64,000 bases of DNA from Paraniabella defluvii (GCA_019316985.1 CP079215.1:5704001-5768000); one strand, 5' to 3'. Numbered from the stretch's first letter, positions 10,047 through 20,862 are shown. Translations and numbers: made by a program. The notes: generated by a model not told the origin, from the letters alone.

Positions 10047-11127
10047 TTATTTGTTGTTTGTTTCGAATTGTTTCATGAAGTCAACCAGCTTCTGCACACC
10101 TTCTAGGAAATAGCGTTATAGATGCTGGCACGCATACCCCCTACAGACCTGTGTCCTTTTAACTGAACAAAACCTGCTGCTGTAGCTTCTTTAATAAACT
10201 TAGCGTCTATTTCCTCATTGCCTGTAACAAAAGGAATATTCATTACAGAACGGTCTTTACCAGCTACCGTGCTCTTGAACAAGGAAGACTCATCCAGGAA
10301 GTTATAGAGGGTATTGGCTTTTTCGATATTGATTTTCTCAATAGCTGTAACACCACCCTGTTCTTTCAGCCAGTTCAATACCAGTCCTATCAGGTAAATA
10401 CCAAATGTAGGCGGTGTGTTGTACATACTTCCGTTTTCAATATGCTCTTTGTAATTGAACATAGTAGGCGTAAAGTCCATTGCATTGCCCGCCAGGTCTT
10501 CACGAATGATCACCACCGTTACACCAGCAGGCCCCAGGTTTTTCTGAGCTCCTGCGTATATTAAACCAAACTTCGATACATCATAATGTTTGGAAAGGAT
10601 ATCGGAAGACATATCGCCTACCAAAGGCACATTACCGGTATCAGGCAGTTCAGCAAACCGGGTACCATAAATAGTGTTATTGGTAGTGATGTGGAAATAA
10701 TCTGCATCCTTATCGAAGGTAGCCGGATCCAGTTCAGGAATATAGCTAAAGGTTTTGTCTTCAGAAGACGCAATAACATTTACCGCACCATAACGCTTTG
10801 CTTCTTTGATCGCCTTTTTGACCAGGCGCCTGTATTTACATAATCCGCTTTTTTGTTTTTGTTCATCAGGTTCAGCGGTACCATCGCAAACTGCGAAGAA
10901 GCCCCCTCCTGTAAAAACAAAACCTTATAATTGTCGGGCACCTGCATTAATTCGCGTAACGAACTTTCTGCCGAATCAAGAATGGACATGAAATCTTTGG
11001 AGCGATGGCTCATTTCCATTACGCTCATTCCACTTGTTCCATAGCACAGCATTTCGCTTTGTGCTTTCTTTAAAACCTCTTCTGGTAAAGCAGAAGGGCC
11101 GGCCGAAAAATTGTAAACTCTTTGCAT
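10047..11127 (-). CDS. serC: Phosphoserine aminotransferase SerC (frameshifted)
   Basis: PLP enzyme making phosphoserine from 3-phosphohydroxypyruvate and glutamate. The N-terminus VYNFSAGPSALPEEVLKKAQ is diagnostic, and the PLP lysine is in GLIYAGAQKNLGPAGVT. Other marks: GMSVMEMSHRSKDF, GSMYNTPPTFGIY and GHRSVGGMRASIYNA. Frames change near 10820, 10650 and 10110; the corrected end is DFMKQFETNNK with TAA at 10047. About 360 residues, normal for the family. Confidence 0.95.
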
Positions 11128-11338
11128 TGCCTATTAATTATTGTTTAAAATATTGAGGCGCGAATTTAAACTTATCTAACGTAATTACAATCCTGCACTG
11201 TCGATTTTTAACAGTTATGCACATTTAGTGAATAAACTTGCTTTAATATATAGCAGTTTTAATGGCTGCAGAATGGTTTTTAAAGGAGCAATCGGGGCCA
11301 GATGTACCTGATTACCGCCGGTTTCCGGCCATTTTTAA

Positions 11339-11746
11339 TTATAATTTAAAGCTATAACCAGCCGCTAAAAAGCAGCAAACGTGTATAATGCGGGGAAGAA
11401 AAATAATGCACCCTGTTACCAGCGCACCCAGGGATACGATGAGTACTGCCGCAGCAGCAAGATCCTTTACCACTTTTATTTTTTCATGATATTGCGGAGA
11501 TACAAAATCGCAAAGCTTTTCAATAGCAGTATTCATAATTTCGGTTCCCATTACTGCCGAAATGCAAGCTACAATCCATATCCATTCTATCTTTGTAATA
11601 TGCAGCGCAATGCCCAGCAGGATGGCGAGCCCGGCGGCCAGCAAGTGAATCCTGAAATTTTGTTCGGAACGCAGTACAGACCTGAGACCACTCATTGCAT
11701 ATGCAAAGCTTTTCAGCATTTTCTTTAAAGAAAACCGTTGACTCAT
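11339..11746 (-). CDS. dgkA: Diacylglycerol/undecaprenol kinase family protein DgkA
   Basis: Small integral membrane lipid kinase, 135 residues from ATG at 11746. Family motifs RSEQNFRIHLLAA and MGTEIMNTAIEKLCDFV (the EIxNTAIE motif) are followed by three membrane helices. The frame remains open upstream to 11875, but a promoter box at 11753-11760 makes 11746 the sensible start. Lipid substrate (diacylglycerol or undecaprenol) cannot be decided from sequence. Confidence 0.88.
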   Translation of the reverse strand: MSQRFSLKKMLKSFAYAMSGLRSVLRSEQNFRIHLLAAGLAILLGIALHITKIEWIWIVACISAVMGTEIMNTAIEKLCDFVSPQYHEKIKVVKDLAAAAVLIVSLGALVTGCIIFLPRIIHVCCFLAAGYSFKL

Positions 11747-11752
11747 TGGGTA

Positions 11753-11760
11753 CAAATCTA
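11753..11760 (-). promoter_or_regulatory. -7 promoter box (TAGATTTG) for dgkA
   Basis: On the minus strand TAGATTTG ends 6 bases before the dgkA ATG. An ATTG about 21 bases upstream could serve as -33. This implies a leaderless or nearly leaderless transcript. Confidence 0.55.
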
Positions 11761-11915
11761 TACAATTAAGGCTTAGGATGCCAATTGGGCATACAACATT
11801 TTCCATTTTTCCGTAACATAAATCAGGGCCGATGGAACTAGCGATATGAAAATCGTGGTTACCCGTAAACAGCAAACTTGAACTATTGATCTTTTATAGT
11901 TTATTTTGACATCAA

Positions 11916-13407
11916 ATGAAGGGTAACATTATCGGGTACATTCTTCTCACAGTCATTTCCTTCGGGGTATTGCCGGGAGTATGCCAGTCCAATACATTTA
12001 GCTTAAACGGCAAGGTTACCGACAAGGAATCCGGGCTGGCATTGGAGGGTATATCGGTATATATCAATAATACAACCTACAGCACCCAAACGGACAAAGA
12101 TGGCAGCTTCCGCTTAGCAGCTATTCCTTTAGTTAATTTCGAACTTATTTTCTCCGCCGTCAATTATGAAACACAAACCATGCGTATTGACAGTGCCGCC
12201 GCCCGCTCCTTTAAATATCAGGCTGCGGAAAAACACTGCAACACTTAATGAAGTAGTGGTAACTGCAGCGGTAGACAAAAACGGCTGGGCCCAGTATGGC
12301 AGCACGTTTACCAAAGATTTTCTCAGCTATTCGGCTTTCGCAAAAAAATGTGTCATTGTTAATTACCAGGCAATACGTTTCAGACGGATCAAAAAAGATA
12401 ATATTTTAAAAGCTTATTCGAAAGAACCCTTAAAAATAAGAAATGAAGCGCTGGGTTACGAGCTCATTTACTGGCTCGATGAATATGAACACCAGTTTGC
12501 CCGCCAGGTTGTATTTTATAAAGGCAATGCCCAATTCACCGAAATGAAAGGCGGCAAAAGAAAAACTGAATATTGGAATAAAAACCGGCAGATGGCCTAC
12601 GAAGGCTCGCTGACTCATTTTATCCGCTCTGTATATGAAGGTACTACAGCTAAAGAAGGGTTTGTTGTAAACCTTATAAAAACAGTTCCTTATAAAGATA
12701 TTAACCTGTATATACCAGCGTTTACTGACACAACCAGCATTTACAGCGCTCCGGCCCTCACAAAATACATCGAAAGTTTGTACAAGACCAAAGACAGCAT
12801 TCAGGCAGCGTTACAAATCAATAAGGTACAACAATGGCTGGCTGCCCTCCGCAACAGGATGCCATTTGTTATTTCTTTAGATACCGGAAAAGGTATACAG
12901 GCTTATTTCTTTTAAAGAATTCCGTTGTTTCAGACCAGATTTCAGTGTACCGGTTTGATGTAAGCAATACTGCCTCCGTCAGGCGTATACAATGGGAAAC
13001 AGCAGCACGCTTATCCCTGACCAAAAACATTAAGCAGGATCAGCGGTTACGAAGGTATTAGTGCTGATCAACGCGGGCGCCTGATGGTGAAGCTGTTTTA
13101 CTCACGCCCGTTAAACACCAGCCAATTTGTTACCCGGCTCAATGGCAACCTGTACCTGAAGTTTGATGACACCTGGCAGGTTACCTACAGGAAAGAACGG
13201 AAAGACAAAGAGTATATTGAAGAAAATGCCTTGCAAAATAATGATTCAGGATACCAGGAATCTACCATTTCTATGGTCGGTTCCCAACCCGTGATGATCT
13301 TACCGAACGGCTATTATATAGGAACCTATAGCCTTATTACCGGGGTATACTGGTCTTATGAAAAGATTGATAAAATGCTGCCTTTAGATTTTAAGCCATC
13401 AAAATAG
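11916..13407 (+). CDS. CarboxypepD_reg-like domain protein, exported (frameshifted)
   Basis: Predicted envelope protein of about 497 residues. A signal peptide (YILLTVISFGVLPGVCQS) is followed by a carboxypeptidase regulatory-like beta-sandwich: LNGKVTDKESGLALEGISVY, GSFRLAAIP, then RLRKNTATLNEVVVTAA as seen in TonB-linked Bacteroidota proteins. The rest (VEGTT, NLIKTVPYKDINLYIP, YYIGTYSLITGVYW) is a domain without known activity; there is no porin barrel length. Frames change near 12210, 12915 and 13060. Confidence 0.7.
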
Positions 13408-14263
13408 CCGGCATTGCTTATTTGGTTTTGGACGATAGTTTTTAGCAGGCGCTGTTTTATTCTTCTTTTCCAGCTTCCTGGCTTCCGCTTCCAGCTCCAG
13501 GCTAAATAAAGCCATAGCACACTTGGCGCAACCTACTTCCTGGCCTGCTTCCAAAGACTCCCGGGCCGCCTCAATATCTCCTATTGCCGCGTAATAGCCG
13601 CCCAGCACTTCATAACCATTGGCATCTCCCAGGTCAATAGCACGATATATGATATCCACAATCTCCTGGTTGGCCTCCTGCTTCTTCATTTGCTTTTTAG
13701 AATCAAACAATGCAGCTATGCCCCTATATCTTCCAGGGTTTTCAAACCCGCATAATCCAAACAGGCCTTTGATAGCCCACTGTCACACAAATTCTTCAAT
13801 GCATTTTCATAAGTGGTATCAGGACCTTCAAAAAGTAAGGAAAGCTCATTATCTCTTCTGTTGATACTATAGTACTGATACAGCAAACCGGCTATCCTGT
13901 CGGACACCGCAGGATCGGTACGTAAAGTTTCAACAGTGGTATCTTTCACTTTTTCCCACACACAGCCATCCACCCAGTCTGAAGCGCCGTATAATTTATC
14001 CCCTTTAACCCAAATTTGAAGATGCTTTTATCGGGATATACGATCAGGCTATCGTCTTTTTGAAAATAATAACCATTACCCATGCCGGTTATATCAACAG
14101 TACCGTTCCCGTCAAAACTAAAATACTCATATAACGCCGTATCCGAGCTGGCTTTGAAATAACCATGCAGCTCATTGGTGATCTTTTGCCCGGAAACTAC
14201 CTGTATACTGCTCACCATCAAAAGGCAAAGAACATAAAACAACTTACTCTTCACTGATTCCAT
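13399..14263 (-). CDS. Exported protein with a Sel1/TPR-like C-terminus (frameshifted)
   Basis: About 288 residues from ATG at 14263. A signal peptide (LFYVLCLLMVSSIQVVSGQ) precedes a region with YEYFSFDGNGTVDITGMG, and the C-terminal part NGYEVLGGYYAAIGDIEAARESL looks like a short Sel1/TPR-type helical repeat. Frames change near 13990 and 13715. The stop overlaps the convergent upstream gene by nine bases. Function not recognised. Confidence 0.6.
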
Positions 14264-14294
14264 TTTAAGCGGCAAATATATACAAACAAAAAAA

Positions 14295-14319
14295 AATGCG
14301 AAGCATGGTGCTTCGCATT
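14295..14319 (-). terminator. Rho-independent terminator of pgk
   Basis: Stem of 11 bp (AATGCGAAGCA/TGCTTCGCATT) with a 3-base loop, followed on the minus strand by a long T run, 33 bases after the pgk stop. Confidence 0.85.
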
Positions 14320-14352
14320 TCTAATAATTATTACCGGTATTTCAGGCCTCGT

Positions 14353-15538
14353 TTACGGCTGCAATACCAGGGAGTGTTTTACCTTCAAAAACTCGAGCAT
14401 AGCGCCACCACCGGTAGATACATAGCTTACTTTATCAGCATATCCGAATTTATTAACAGCCGATACGCTGTCGCCGCCGCCCACCAGCGAAAAAGCACCA
14501 TTCTCGGTAGCTTCAGCTACTGCATCAGCAATTGCCTTGGTACCGCCCTGAAACTTTTCCATTTCAAATACACCCATAGGGCCGTTCCATAAAATGGTTT
14601 TTGACTTCTTAATTACGTTGGCAAACTGTCCTCTCGACTCACCTGCAATATCCAGTCCCATCCAACCCTGCGGGATGTTGTTGCTGGGCGCTTCTGAAGT
14701 ATCGGCATCAGCCGCAAACTTATCCGCGATCAGGCTTTCACCAGGCAGGTGAATGCATACGTTCTTTTCTTTTGCCTTTTCTAAAATTTCCTTAGCCGTA
14801 TCCAGGCGCTCTTCTTCACAAAGAGAAGAACCAATATTACCGCCCATGGCTTTAAAGAAAGTATAAGCCATACCACCACCGATAATGATGTCGGTAGCTT
14901 TATCCATCAGGTTTTCGATGATCAGGATCTTATCGGAAACCTTAGCTCCGCCTAAAATAGCTGTAAATGGCTTCTGAGCATCGCTCAATACTTTTTGCGC
15001 GCTGTTTACTTCAGCCTCCATCAGCAAGCCGAACATTCTTTTATCGGAAGGAAAAATTTAGCGATCACGGCTGTAGAAGCATGGGCACGGTGTGCCGTAC
15101 CAAAAGCATCGTTTACATACACATCACCCAGTTTGCTTAATTTTTCAGCAAAAGCTTCATCACCTTTTTCTTCTTCTTTATAAAAGCGAAGGTTTTCCAG
15201 CAATAACACTTCACCTTCACGCATCATATCGGCAGTAAGATAAGCCTGCTCGCCGATGCAATCATTGGCAAATAATACCGGCGCTCCATCCAGCAGATCG
15301 CTTAAATGTTTTACCAGGTGCTTTAATGAAAATTTATCCTCAGGCCCGGTTTTAGGGCGTCCCAGGTGAGACATTAATATTACTTTACCACCATCTGCCA
15401 ATATTTTTTGATGGTAGGTACGGCAGCCTTCATGCGTGCATCAGAAGTAATTTCGAGGTTCTCGTTCAAAGGCACGTTAAAGTCTACGCGTACCAGGGCT
15501 TTTTGCCCCTTAAAATTATAATTTGAAAACTTTGACAT
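14353..15538 (-). CDS. pgk: Phosphoglycerate kinase (frameshifted)
   Basis: Glycolytic kinase converting 1,3-bisphosphoglycerate to 3-phosphoglycerate with ATP formation. Recognised by ALVRVDFNVPLN near the start, VILMSHLGRPKTG, VYVNDAFGTAHRAHAST, PFTAILGGAKVSDKI, TILWNGPMGVFEM and the C-terminal SLVGGGDSVSAVNKFG. ATG at 15538 (MSKFSNYNFKGQK). Frame breaks lie at 15403 (A run one base short of IKKILADGG) and near 15040. Reconstructed length is about 395 residues. Upstream on the same strand is gapA, but a terminator lies between, so transcription is probably separate. Confidence 0.97.
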
Positions 15539-15639
15539 ATAAATATGTTTAGGGTTTTAAATAAAGTAAAACACGCCCAACAACAGTGCCCTTTTTGTTA
15601 AAAAGACACCTGCGGTTATCGGGTCTATAAAAATAAAAA

Positions 15640-15657
15640 GCGGAACGCTTGTTCCGC
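15640..15657 (-). terminator. Rho-independent terminator of gapA
   Basis: GCGGAAC/GTTCCGC stem with a 4-base loop; on the minus strand it is followed by TTTTTATTTTT, 21 bases after the gapA stop. Confidence 0.8.
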
Positions 15658-15677
15658 CTTTCAATTTGTTATCGCAA

Positions 15678-16691
15678 TTACTTGCTGATTAAGCCTGCAA
15701 AATATTTCACAGTACGAACCAGCTGAGAAACATAGCTCATTTCGTTATCATACCATGATACAGTACGGGCAATATGCTTGTCGCCCACGTTCATTACTTT
15801 AGTTAAAGTAGCGTCAAACAGAGAACCGTAGCTGGTTCCGATTACGTCGCTGCTTACGATTTCGTCTTCGTTATAACCGAAGCTTTCGTTAGCGGCTGCT
15901 TTCATTGCGGCATTGATTTCTTCTGCGGTAGTGGGTTTACCCAGGATCACGTTCAGTTCAGTGATAGAACCGGTGATAGTAGGTACACGCTGAGCGCTAC
16001 CATCTAATTTACCTTTTAAGTTAGGTAATACCAAACCGATTGCCTTAGCAGCACCAGTGCTGTTAGGAACGATGTTAGCAGAAGCCGCACGCGCACGACG
16101 AAGATCTCCTTTAGGATGTGGCGCATCCAAAGTGTTCTGATCGTTAGTGTATGCGTGAATGGTAGTCATGATACCGATTTCGATACCATAAGTATCATCC
16201 AATACTTTAGCCATTGGAGCCAAACAGTTAGTTGTACAAGAAGCACAGCTAATGATTGTTTCGCTACCATCTAAGATATCGTGGTTTACGTTGAATACAA
16301 CTGTTTTCAGATCGCCTGTAGCAGGAGCTGAAATTACAACGCGTTTTGCACCTGCAGTAATGTGCGCCTGTGCTTTATCTTTATCTGTAAAGAAACCGGT
16401 GCACTCTAATACTACGTCTACATCATGCTCACCCCAAGGAATTTGAGCAGGATCTTTTTGCGCGTAGATCTTGATTTCTTCACCTTCTACTATAATAGAG
16501 TTTTCTGTATGAGATACATTTTTATTGAAAGGACCTTGTGCAGAGTCGTACTTTAATAAGTGTGCAAGTGTTTTTGGGCTTGTAAGATCATTAATGGCTA
16601 CTACATCAATGCCTTGCTGATTGTAGATCTGACGGTAAACTAAACGTCCAATTCTACCGAAACCATTGATGGCTACTTTTACTGTGCTCAT
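15678..16691 (-). CDS. gapA: Glyceraldehyde-3-phosphate dehydrogenase, type I
   Basis: NAD-dependent glycolytic dehydrogenase, 337 residues, frame intact. Rossmann start VAINGFGRIGRLVYRQ, catalytic Cys in SCASCTTNCLAP, and substrate-binding signatures TIHAYTNDQNTLDAPH, ARAASANIVPNSTGAAKA and SWYDNEMSYVSQLVR. It is upstream of pgk on the same strand. Confidence 0.98.
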   Translation of the reverse strand: MSTVKVAINGFGRIGRLVYRQIYNQQGIDVVAINDLTSPKTLAHLLKYDSAQGPFNKNVSHTENSIIVEGEEIKIYAQKDPAQIPWGEHDVDVVLECTGFFTDKDKAQAHITAGAKRVVISAPATGDLKTVVFNVNHDILDGSETIISCASCTTNCLAPMAKVLDDTYGIEIGIMTTIHAYTNDQNTLDAPHPKGDLRRARAASANIVPNSTGAAKAIGLVLPNLKGKLDGSAQRVPTITGSITELNVILGKPTTAEEINAAMKAAANESFGYNEDEIVSSDVIGTSYGSLFDATLTKVMNVGDKHIARTVSWYDNEMSYVSQLVRTVKYFAGLISK

Positions 16692-16821
16692 GATTTTTAG
16701 TAATTTAATTTATAAGTACTTTTTTGGAGGCGTGAAGTTAACGATTTTATGGCATTTAGTGTACCGGATACATCTTATTTTTTGTTCACGTATAAAAGTG
16801 GAAAAACATTTTAAAAAAAGT

Positions 16822-16853
16822 TTTGGCTGTTACAAAACAGCAACCTATATTTG
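16822..16853 (+). promoter_or_regulatory. Promoter of the first tRNA-Glu
   Basis: TTTG at 16822-16825, 20-base spacer, TATATTTG at 16846-16853: a full match to the Bacteroidota TTTG/TAnnTTTG promoter. The mature tRNA begins 18 bases later. Confidence 0.8.
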
Positions 16854-16871
16854 CACTCCCAAAACGGATAC

Positions 16872-16943
16872 GCCGCGTTGGTCAAGGGGTTAAGACGCAT
16901 CCCTTTCACGGATGAATCACGGGTTCGATTCCCGTACGCGGTA
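16872..16943 (+). tRNA. tRNA-Glu (UUC), copy 1
   Basis: Cloverleaf folds from sequence: acceptor arm GCCGCGT with ACGCGGT (first pair G-T), anticodon stem CATCC/GGATG around loop CTTTCAC with anticodon TTC, and T-arm ACGGG-TTCGATT-CCCGT. Discriminator is A at 16943; CCA is not encoded. It is identical to the copy at 20745. Confidence 0.95.
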
Positions 16944-16948
16944 CGAAG

Positions 16949-16972
16949 GCCAGCTTTTTAGCTGGCTTTTTT
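16949..16972 (+). terminator. Terminator after tRNA-Glu copy 1
   Basis: GCCAGC/GCTGGC stem followed by six T, directly after the tRNA. Confidence 0.85.
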
Positions 16973-17296
16973 ATGCTTCGAATTTAAGATTTATGCTCCG
17001 GAGATCCGGTTGAGAAACTCCTCAAAAATTTGACGTTGATCTAAAGTGGGCTTTCGCGCTTTTATGGGTAAAATCTTATTAAGAATTGCGAATTATCAAA
17101 ACGAAGTTCTCAACCCGGCGACGCTATCGTGGAGCATTTGTTTGGGTAACGCGTTATGGTTTGTTATGCGCTACAGCTATAGTGTTATACGAATAGCGTA
17201 AAACTACCTGCTTTTGACATTATCTCACCTCTTAAAAAGGTATGCCCTGTGGTAAGTTTGTGTTGGCAATAATTGATAACTCAAAAACAAACAAGT
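16973..17296. other. Intergenic, no gene seen
   Basis: No open frame with family features. The only element found is a TAAGTTTG box at 17253-17260, fitting TAnnTTTG and suitable for the next gene; no -33 element at correct spacing. Confidence 0.4.
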
Positions 17297-17721
17297 ATGT
17301 CACAGATTAACCCGCACATTACTTTCAACGGCAACTGTCGCGACGCCATGACGTTTTACAAAGATTCCCTGAATGCGACCCTCGATATAATAACCGTAGG
17401 TCAGTCGCCGATGGCCGCCCAGTTCCCCGCTCACATGGCAGACTGCATCCTGCATTCCAGTCTCAAAAAGGGAGAAATGGTAGTGTTAGCGTCAGACAGG
17501 ATTGTTCTAATGAAACGATAAACTCAATGGAGAGCGCATTGTCCTTATCATTGAACTGCAGTACAGAGGAAGAACTGAAAACTTACCTCCCGAATCTTTC
17601 AGCTGGCGGTGAAGTTATATACCCGCTGCATGATTTCTTCGCAGGGAAGATGGCAGTGATTCGCGATAAATTTGGCATCAAATGGACTATTGGTTATTAT
17701 CCGAATGAACCTGTGAACTAA
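17297..17721 (+). CDS. VOC family protein (PhnB/glyoxalase-like, frameshifted)
   Basis: Small vicinal-oxygen-chelate fold protein of about 141 residues. INPHITFNGNCRDAMTFYKDSL is the usual N-terminus of the PhnB-like 3-demethylubiquinone methyltransferase-like subgroup; GEMVVLASDR is followed, in another frame from about 17495, by NETINSMESALSLSLNCSTE, LSAGGEVIYPL and DKFGIKWTIGYY. ATG at 17297 (MSQINPH). Such proteins are often resistance-like or of unknown function; no substrate is inferred. Confidence 0.82.
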
Positions 17722-17830
17722 ACAGCAGGAAAGAGATCACCCTACAATAGAAACCGGGCGATGGTCAGCTTTGACAAAGCGACACCAGGGCAACGTTCCG
17801 CGAAAACAAATGCTCCCCGGTTCAAACCGG

Positions 17831-18646
17831 CTAATCTCCAATGTGTTTACCATACAGATAGCTGGGGCGTATCCAAATCGTTTTTTAAAAGCAAAGGAAA
17901 AATGAGAAAGGTTCTCAAATCCCACTTCATAGCACACGTCCAGAGGCTTTTTTTCTTTTCGGTAAGTTGATAGTGTGCCAGCTCCAGCCGCTTTTGGGTT
18001 AGCCAGCGCTGCGGTGTGGTACTGAAGGCTTTTTAAAATCACGTTTAAAGGTTGTGAGGCTCCTGCCCGTAAGGTAACCGAATTGCTCCATAGGCAGGTT
18101 GAACATAAAATGCTTTTCCATATAATCCACCAGGCTGATCTTTCCGGGCTCGTCAAAATTAGCCAGTACGTGATCGATCTCCTTATCCAGGGTTCTGAGA
18201 ATGCTAATCGCTTCCGTAATCTTAATGGATGCAATGTCTTCCGGTATATCTTTCATGTCGAAATACGGGATAAGGGAAGCCAGGCAGCTTTCCAGCAAGG
18301 GATGATTGCTGAAACTGTAGATCTTCTGGGACTTCAGGGACGGTGGTTTTATATTTTTGCCGGCATAAAAATCCCTGAGCCTTTCTACAGACAGATGCAT
18401 CACCACCGTTTTATGCGGCTGCCCTCTTTAGGGTAGTTGATAATAGTGGCCAGCTGATTTCTTGGGATCAGGAAAATATCGCCTTTCCTGAAAAAAATAA
18501 GTTGCATCTGCCTGTACGATCTTGGTTTCGCCGGAGAGAAACCATACCAGCATATGCTGATCGAACATAATATCCGACTTAAAGAACTTATCCTCGTAAC
18601 TGGAAAGCTTGATGTCTTCAGTAATATACCGGGCGTTGTATTCCAT
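17831..18646 (-). CDS. AraC family transcriptional regulator (frameshifted)
   Basis: DNA-binding regulator of about 271 residues. N-terminal cupin-like sensor (DIMFDQHMLVWFLSGETKIV), then a C-terminal AraC HTH: YMEKHFMFNLPMEQFGYLTGRSLTTFKRDFKK and KPLDVCYEVGFENLSHFSFAFKKRFGYAP, here split into parts. Frames change near 18440, 18020, 17960 and 17850; the corrected end is SYLYGKHIGD with TAG at 17831. It starts 12 bases after the SDR stop zone on the same strand, so it is probably co-transcribed with both SDR genes and may control them. Confidence 0.85.
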
Positions 18647-18688
18647 GTTCCTGTATTTTAAAGAAAGGGATCACTAATTACAAAAATA

Positions 18689-19416
18689 TCAAATAGATTG
18701 TCCCCATCCACTAAAAAGTTAGCGCCTGTGAGGAAAGCTGCCTCTTCGCCTGCCAGATAGTGTATCATGCTGGCCACTTCGTCGGCTTTTCCCATTCTTC
18801 CGGCAGGGATGCTTTGTACCAGCCGGGTTTCCAGCGCCTCATCCAAACCTATTTTATTCATAATCTCCGTGGCTATTGGTCCCGGACTTACAGCATTGAC
18901 ACGAATTTTACGGGATGCCAGTTCAAGCGCGGCAATTTTCACCACCGCATTGATGGCAGCCTTACTCGCAGCATATACTGAGGCGCTTTGCGGGGATATG
19001 GTTGCCGAGGTGGAGGATAGCATGATTACTGATGCGCCCTCGTTGAGCAAGGGGATAAACCGGCTCAGCGTAAAATAGGCCCCTTTGAAATTAATGCCCA
19101 TCATTTCATCAAACAGGCTTTCTTCAACCAGCTCTATGGTCGAGAATTTAGTAATGCCCGCATTAACCAGCAGGATATCTATCTTACCGAATTGATGTTT
19201 AACCTGCTTTGCTAACGCATCAATATCCGTTAATTTAGCCTGGTCTGCAACCAGGCCTTCTACATTAAGTTCCGCTGCGGCTTTTTCTACGGCCTCCTTT
19301 CTTCTCCCGGTTATAATTACATCAGCTCCGTATTCTTTTAATCTTTTTGCTGCAGCATAGCCAATACCGCTGTTGCCGCCCGTGATAACGGCAATTTTAT
19401 TTTTAAGATTTTCCAT
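18689..19416 (-). CDS. SDR family oxidoreductase
   Basis: Classical short-chain dehydrogenase, about 243 residues. Cofactor loop ITGGNSGIGYAAAKR, NAG motif LLVNAGITKF, Ser in MLSSTSATISP, catalytic YAASKAA, and VNAVSPGPIATE. The uncorrected frame runs to 18658, but one more G at 18701-18704 gives the family ending VDGGQSI and TGA at 18689. Substrate unknown. Confidence 0.88.
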
Positions 19417-19452
19417 CTTGTTTTTTTAAAATTTTAAAAAATTGAACAGATC

Positions 19453-20466
19453 TTACATATTGAATTTTAAACCCGTCATTTCCTCGGTGAGCGTCCATAA
19501 TTTTTTGGCAGCGGCTTCATCCAGTGAATAAGGATTCACCCCTTTTTGATGAGAAATGTCTGAAGACAATACGGCGACATCACCGTCTTCACAGTACACA
19601 CCACCAATATTGTTCAACAAGGGACTGGTAGCGCACCAAACCGTTGTAGCCGCCCCCTGCGGGATTGTTTTTAATGCGGCAGCCACTTCGGGCAGCATGT
19701 TACCTGCTGCATCTACAAAACCCATTTTCTGGAACAGCTCTAAGGGGCCTCCTTCCTAACTCGGTGCCGCCGATAGATCCGGGATGTACAGCATATACCC
19801 TGACATTATATGCTCGGGCGCGATAGTCCAGTTCCATTGAAAAAGATTAACTGCCGTTTTCGACTGTCCGTAACCTTGTAAGGTTTCGTATTCCCTGCGA
19901 AGAAAATTAGGGTCTTCGAAGTTAAAGGGAGCGAAATGATGCCCGTGAGAAGAGACATTGATCACCCTGGCGCCGTTTGCTTTTTTTAATGACGGCCATA
20001 ATTTTGAAGTAAGCCGGAAAAGCGCCAGATAGTTAGTAGCCAGCTGTGATTCTATACCACTCTCATCCCTGCGTAGCGGCACCCACATAATACCAGCATT
20101 GTTGATCAGTATATGCAATGGCCTTCCGGAAGCAAGAAAATGGTTGGCAAATGCGTCAATAGATGCGGGCGACATTAAGTCCATTGCTGCTATTTCTACA
20201 TTGGGGATGCCTTGTAGATTTCTACCGGCCTTCTCTACATCCCGCGCGGGTACAATAACAGTTGCACCGGCTGCAGCAAGAGTGCGGGTTGTTTCCAGTC
20301 CGATACCTGTATTACCGCCCGTTACAATGGCGATCTTGCCGGTAAGGTTAATACCTTTTATTACATCAGTGGTGGTTGATTTTGCGTTGAAGCCGGAACC
20401 GATCGGATGTTGTAAGGCTCCTGGTAATTGTTTTGTTTCATTTTTAATTTGTTTTTGTTGAAACAA
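19453..20466 (-). CDS. SDR family oxidoreductase (retinol dehydrogenase-like, frameshifted)
   Basis: About 330 residues, longer than a classical SDR, of the WW-oxidoreductase/retinol dehydrogenase-like group. IVTGGNTGIGLETTRTLAAA, MDLMSPASI, ILINNAGIMWVPL, VINVSSHGHHF and the catalytic YGQSKTAVNLF are present; the C-terminal part IPQGAATTVWCATSPLL lies in another frame after breaks near 19830 and 19740. The start is uncertain: an ATG at about 20440 is in a different frame, so another shift probably lies near the N-terminus. First gene of the SDR-SDR-AraC set. Confidence 0.85.
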
Positions 20467-20718
20467 AAGTAGAACGCCTTACGCCCGGCCACTTTGTTGA
20501 AAAGGCCTAATTTACTTTGTTTAAAAGACCGGCCGCTAGCTGGGTTAATCACCAGAATACCTGTTATCCTATACCGGCTACAACCCAAAACCTGTTATCG
20601 GTAAAGAACAGGATCTAATGAGATGACAAGATCTATAGCATGAAACCTGCACTTATGCTTACAATTGCTTTTTTATTAAAAATTTACCTGTTTAGTTACA
20701 CTCTTCAACACAGCTCCC

Positions 20719-20726
20719 TATATTTG
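20719..20726 (+). promoter_or_regulatory. -7 box (TATATTTG) of tRNA-Glu copy 2
   Basis: TATATTTG is the same box, at the same distance, as in copy 1 (the following GCACTCCC also matches), but the -33 region differs and has no clean TTTG. Confidence 0.7.
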
Positions 20727-20744
20727 CACTCCCCAAACGGGTAC

Positions 20745-20816
20745 GCCGCGTTGGTCAAGGGGTTAAGACGCATCCCTTTCACGGATGAATCACGGGTTCG
20801 ATTCCCGTACGCGGTA
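20745..20816 (+). tRNA. tRNA-Glu (UUC), copy 2
   Basis: Base-for-base identical to copy 1 over the 72-nt tRNA; anticodon TTC in loop CTTTCAC, T-arm and acceptor arm as in copy 1; CCA not encoded. Flanking similarity includes the promoter box upstream and GTACGAA downstream. Confidence 0.95.
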
Positions 20817-20825
20817 CGAAAAGCC

Positions 20826-20862
20826 AATGGCGCCAAACATTAGCAGTTGGCGCCATTTTTTG
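20826..20862 (+). terminator. Terminator after tRNA-Glu copy 2
   Basis: AATGGCGCCAA/TTGGCGCCATT stem (11 bp) followed by a T run. The sequence differs from the terminator of copy 1. Confidence 0.85.

Noticed and set aside
20640..20843. Plus-strand open frame over tRNA-Glu copy 2
   Set aside because: It covers the tRNA gene and its promoter, which explain the sequence fully.
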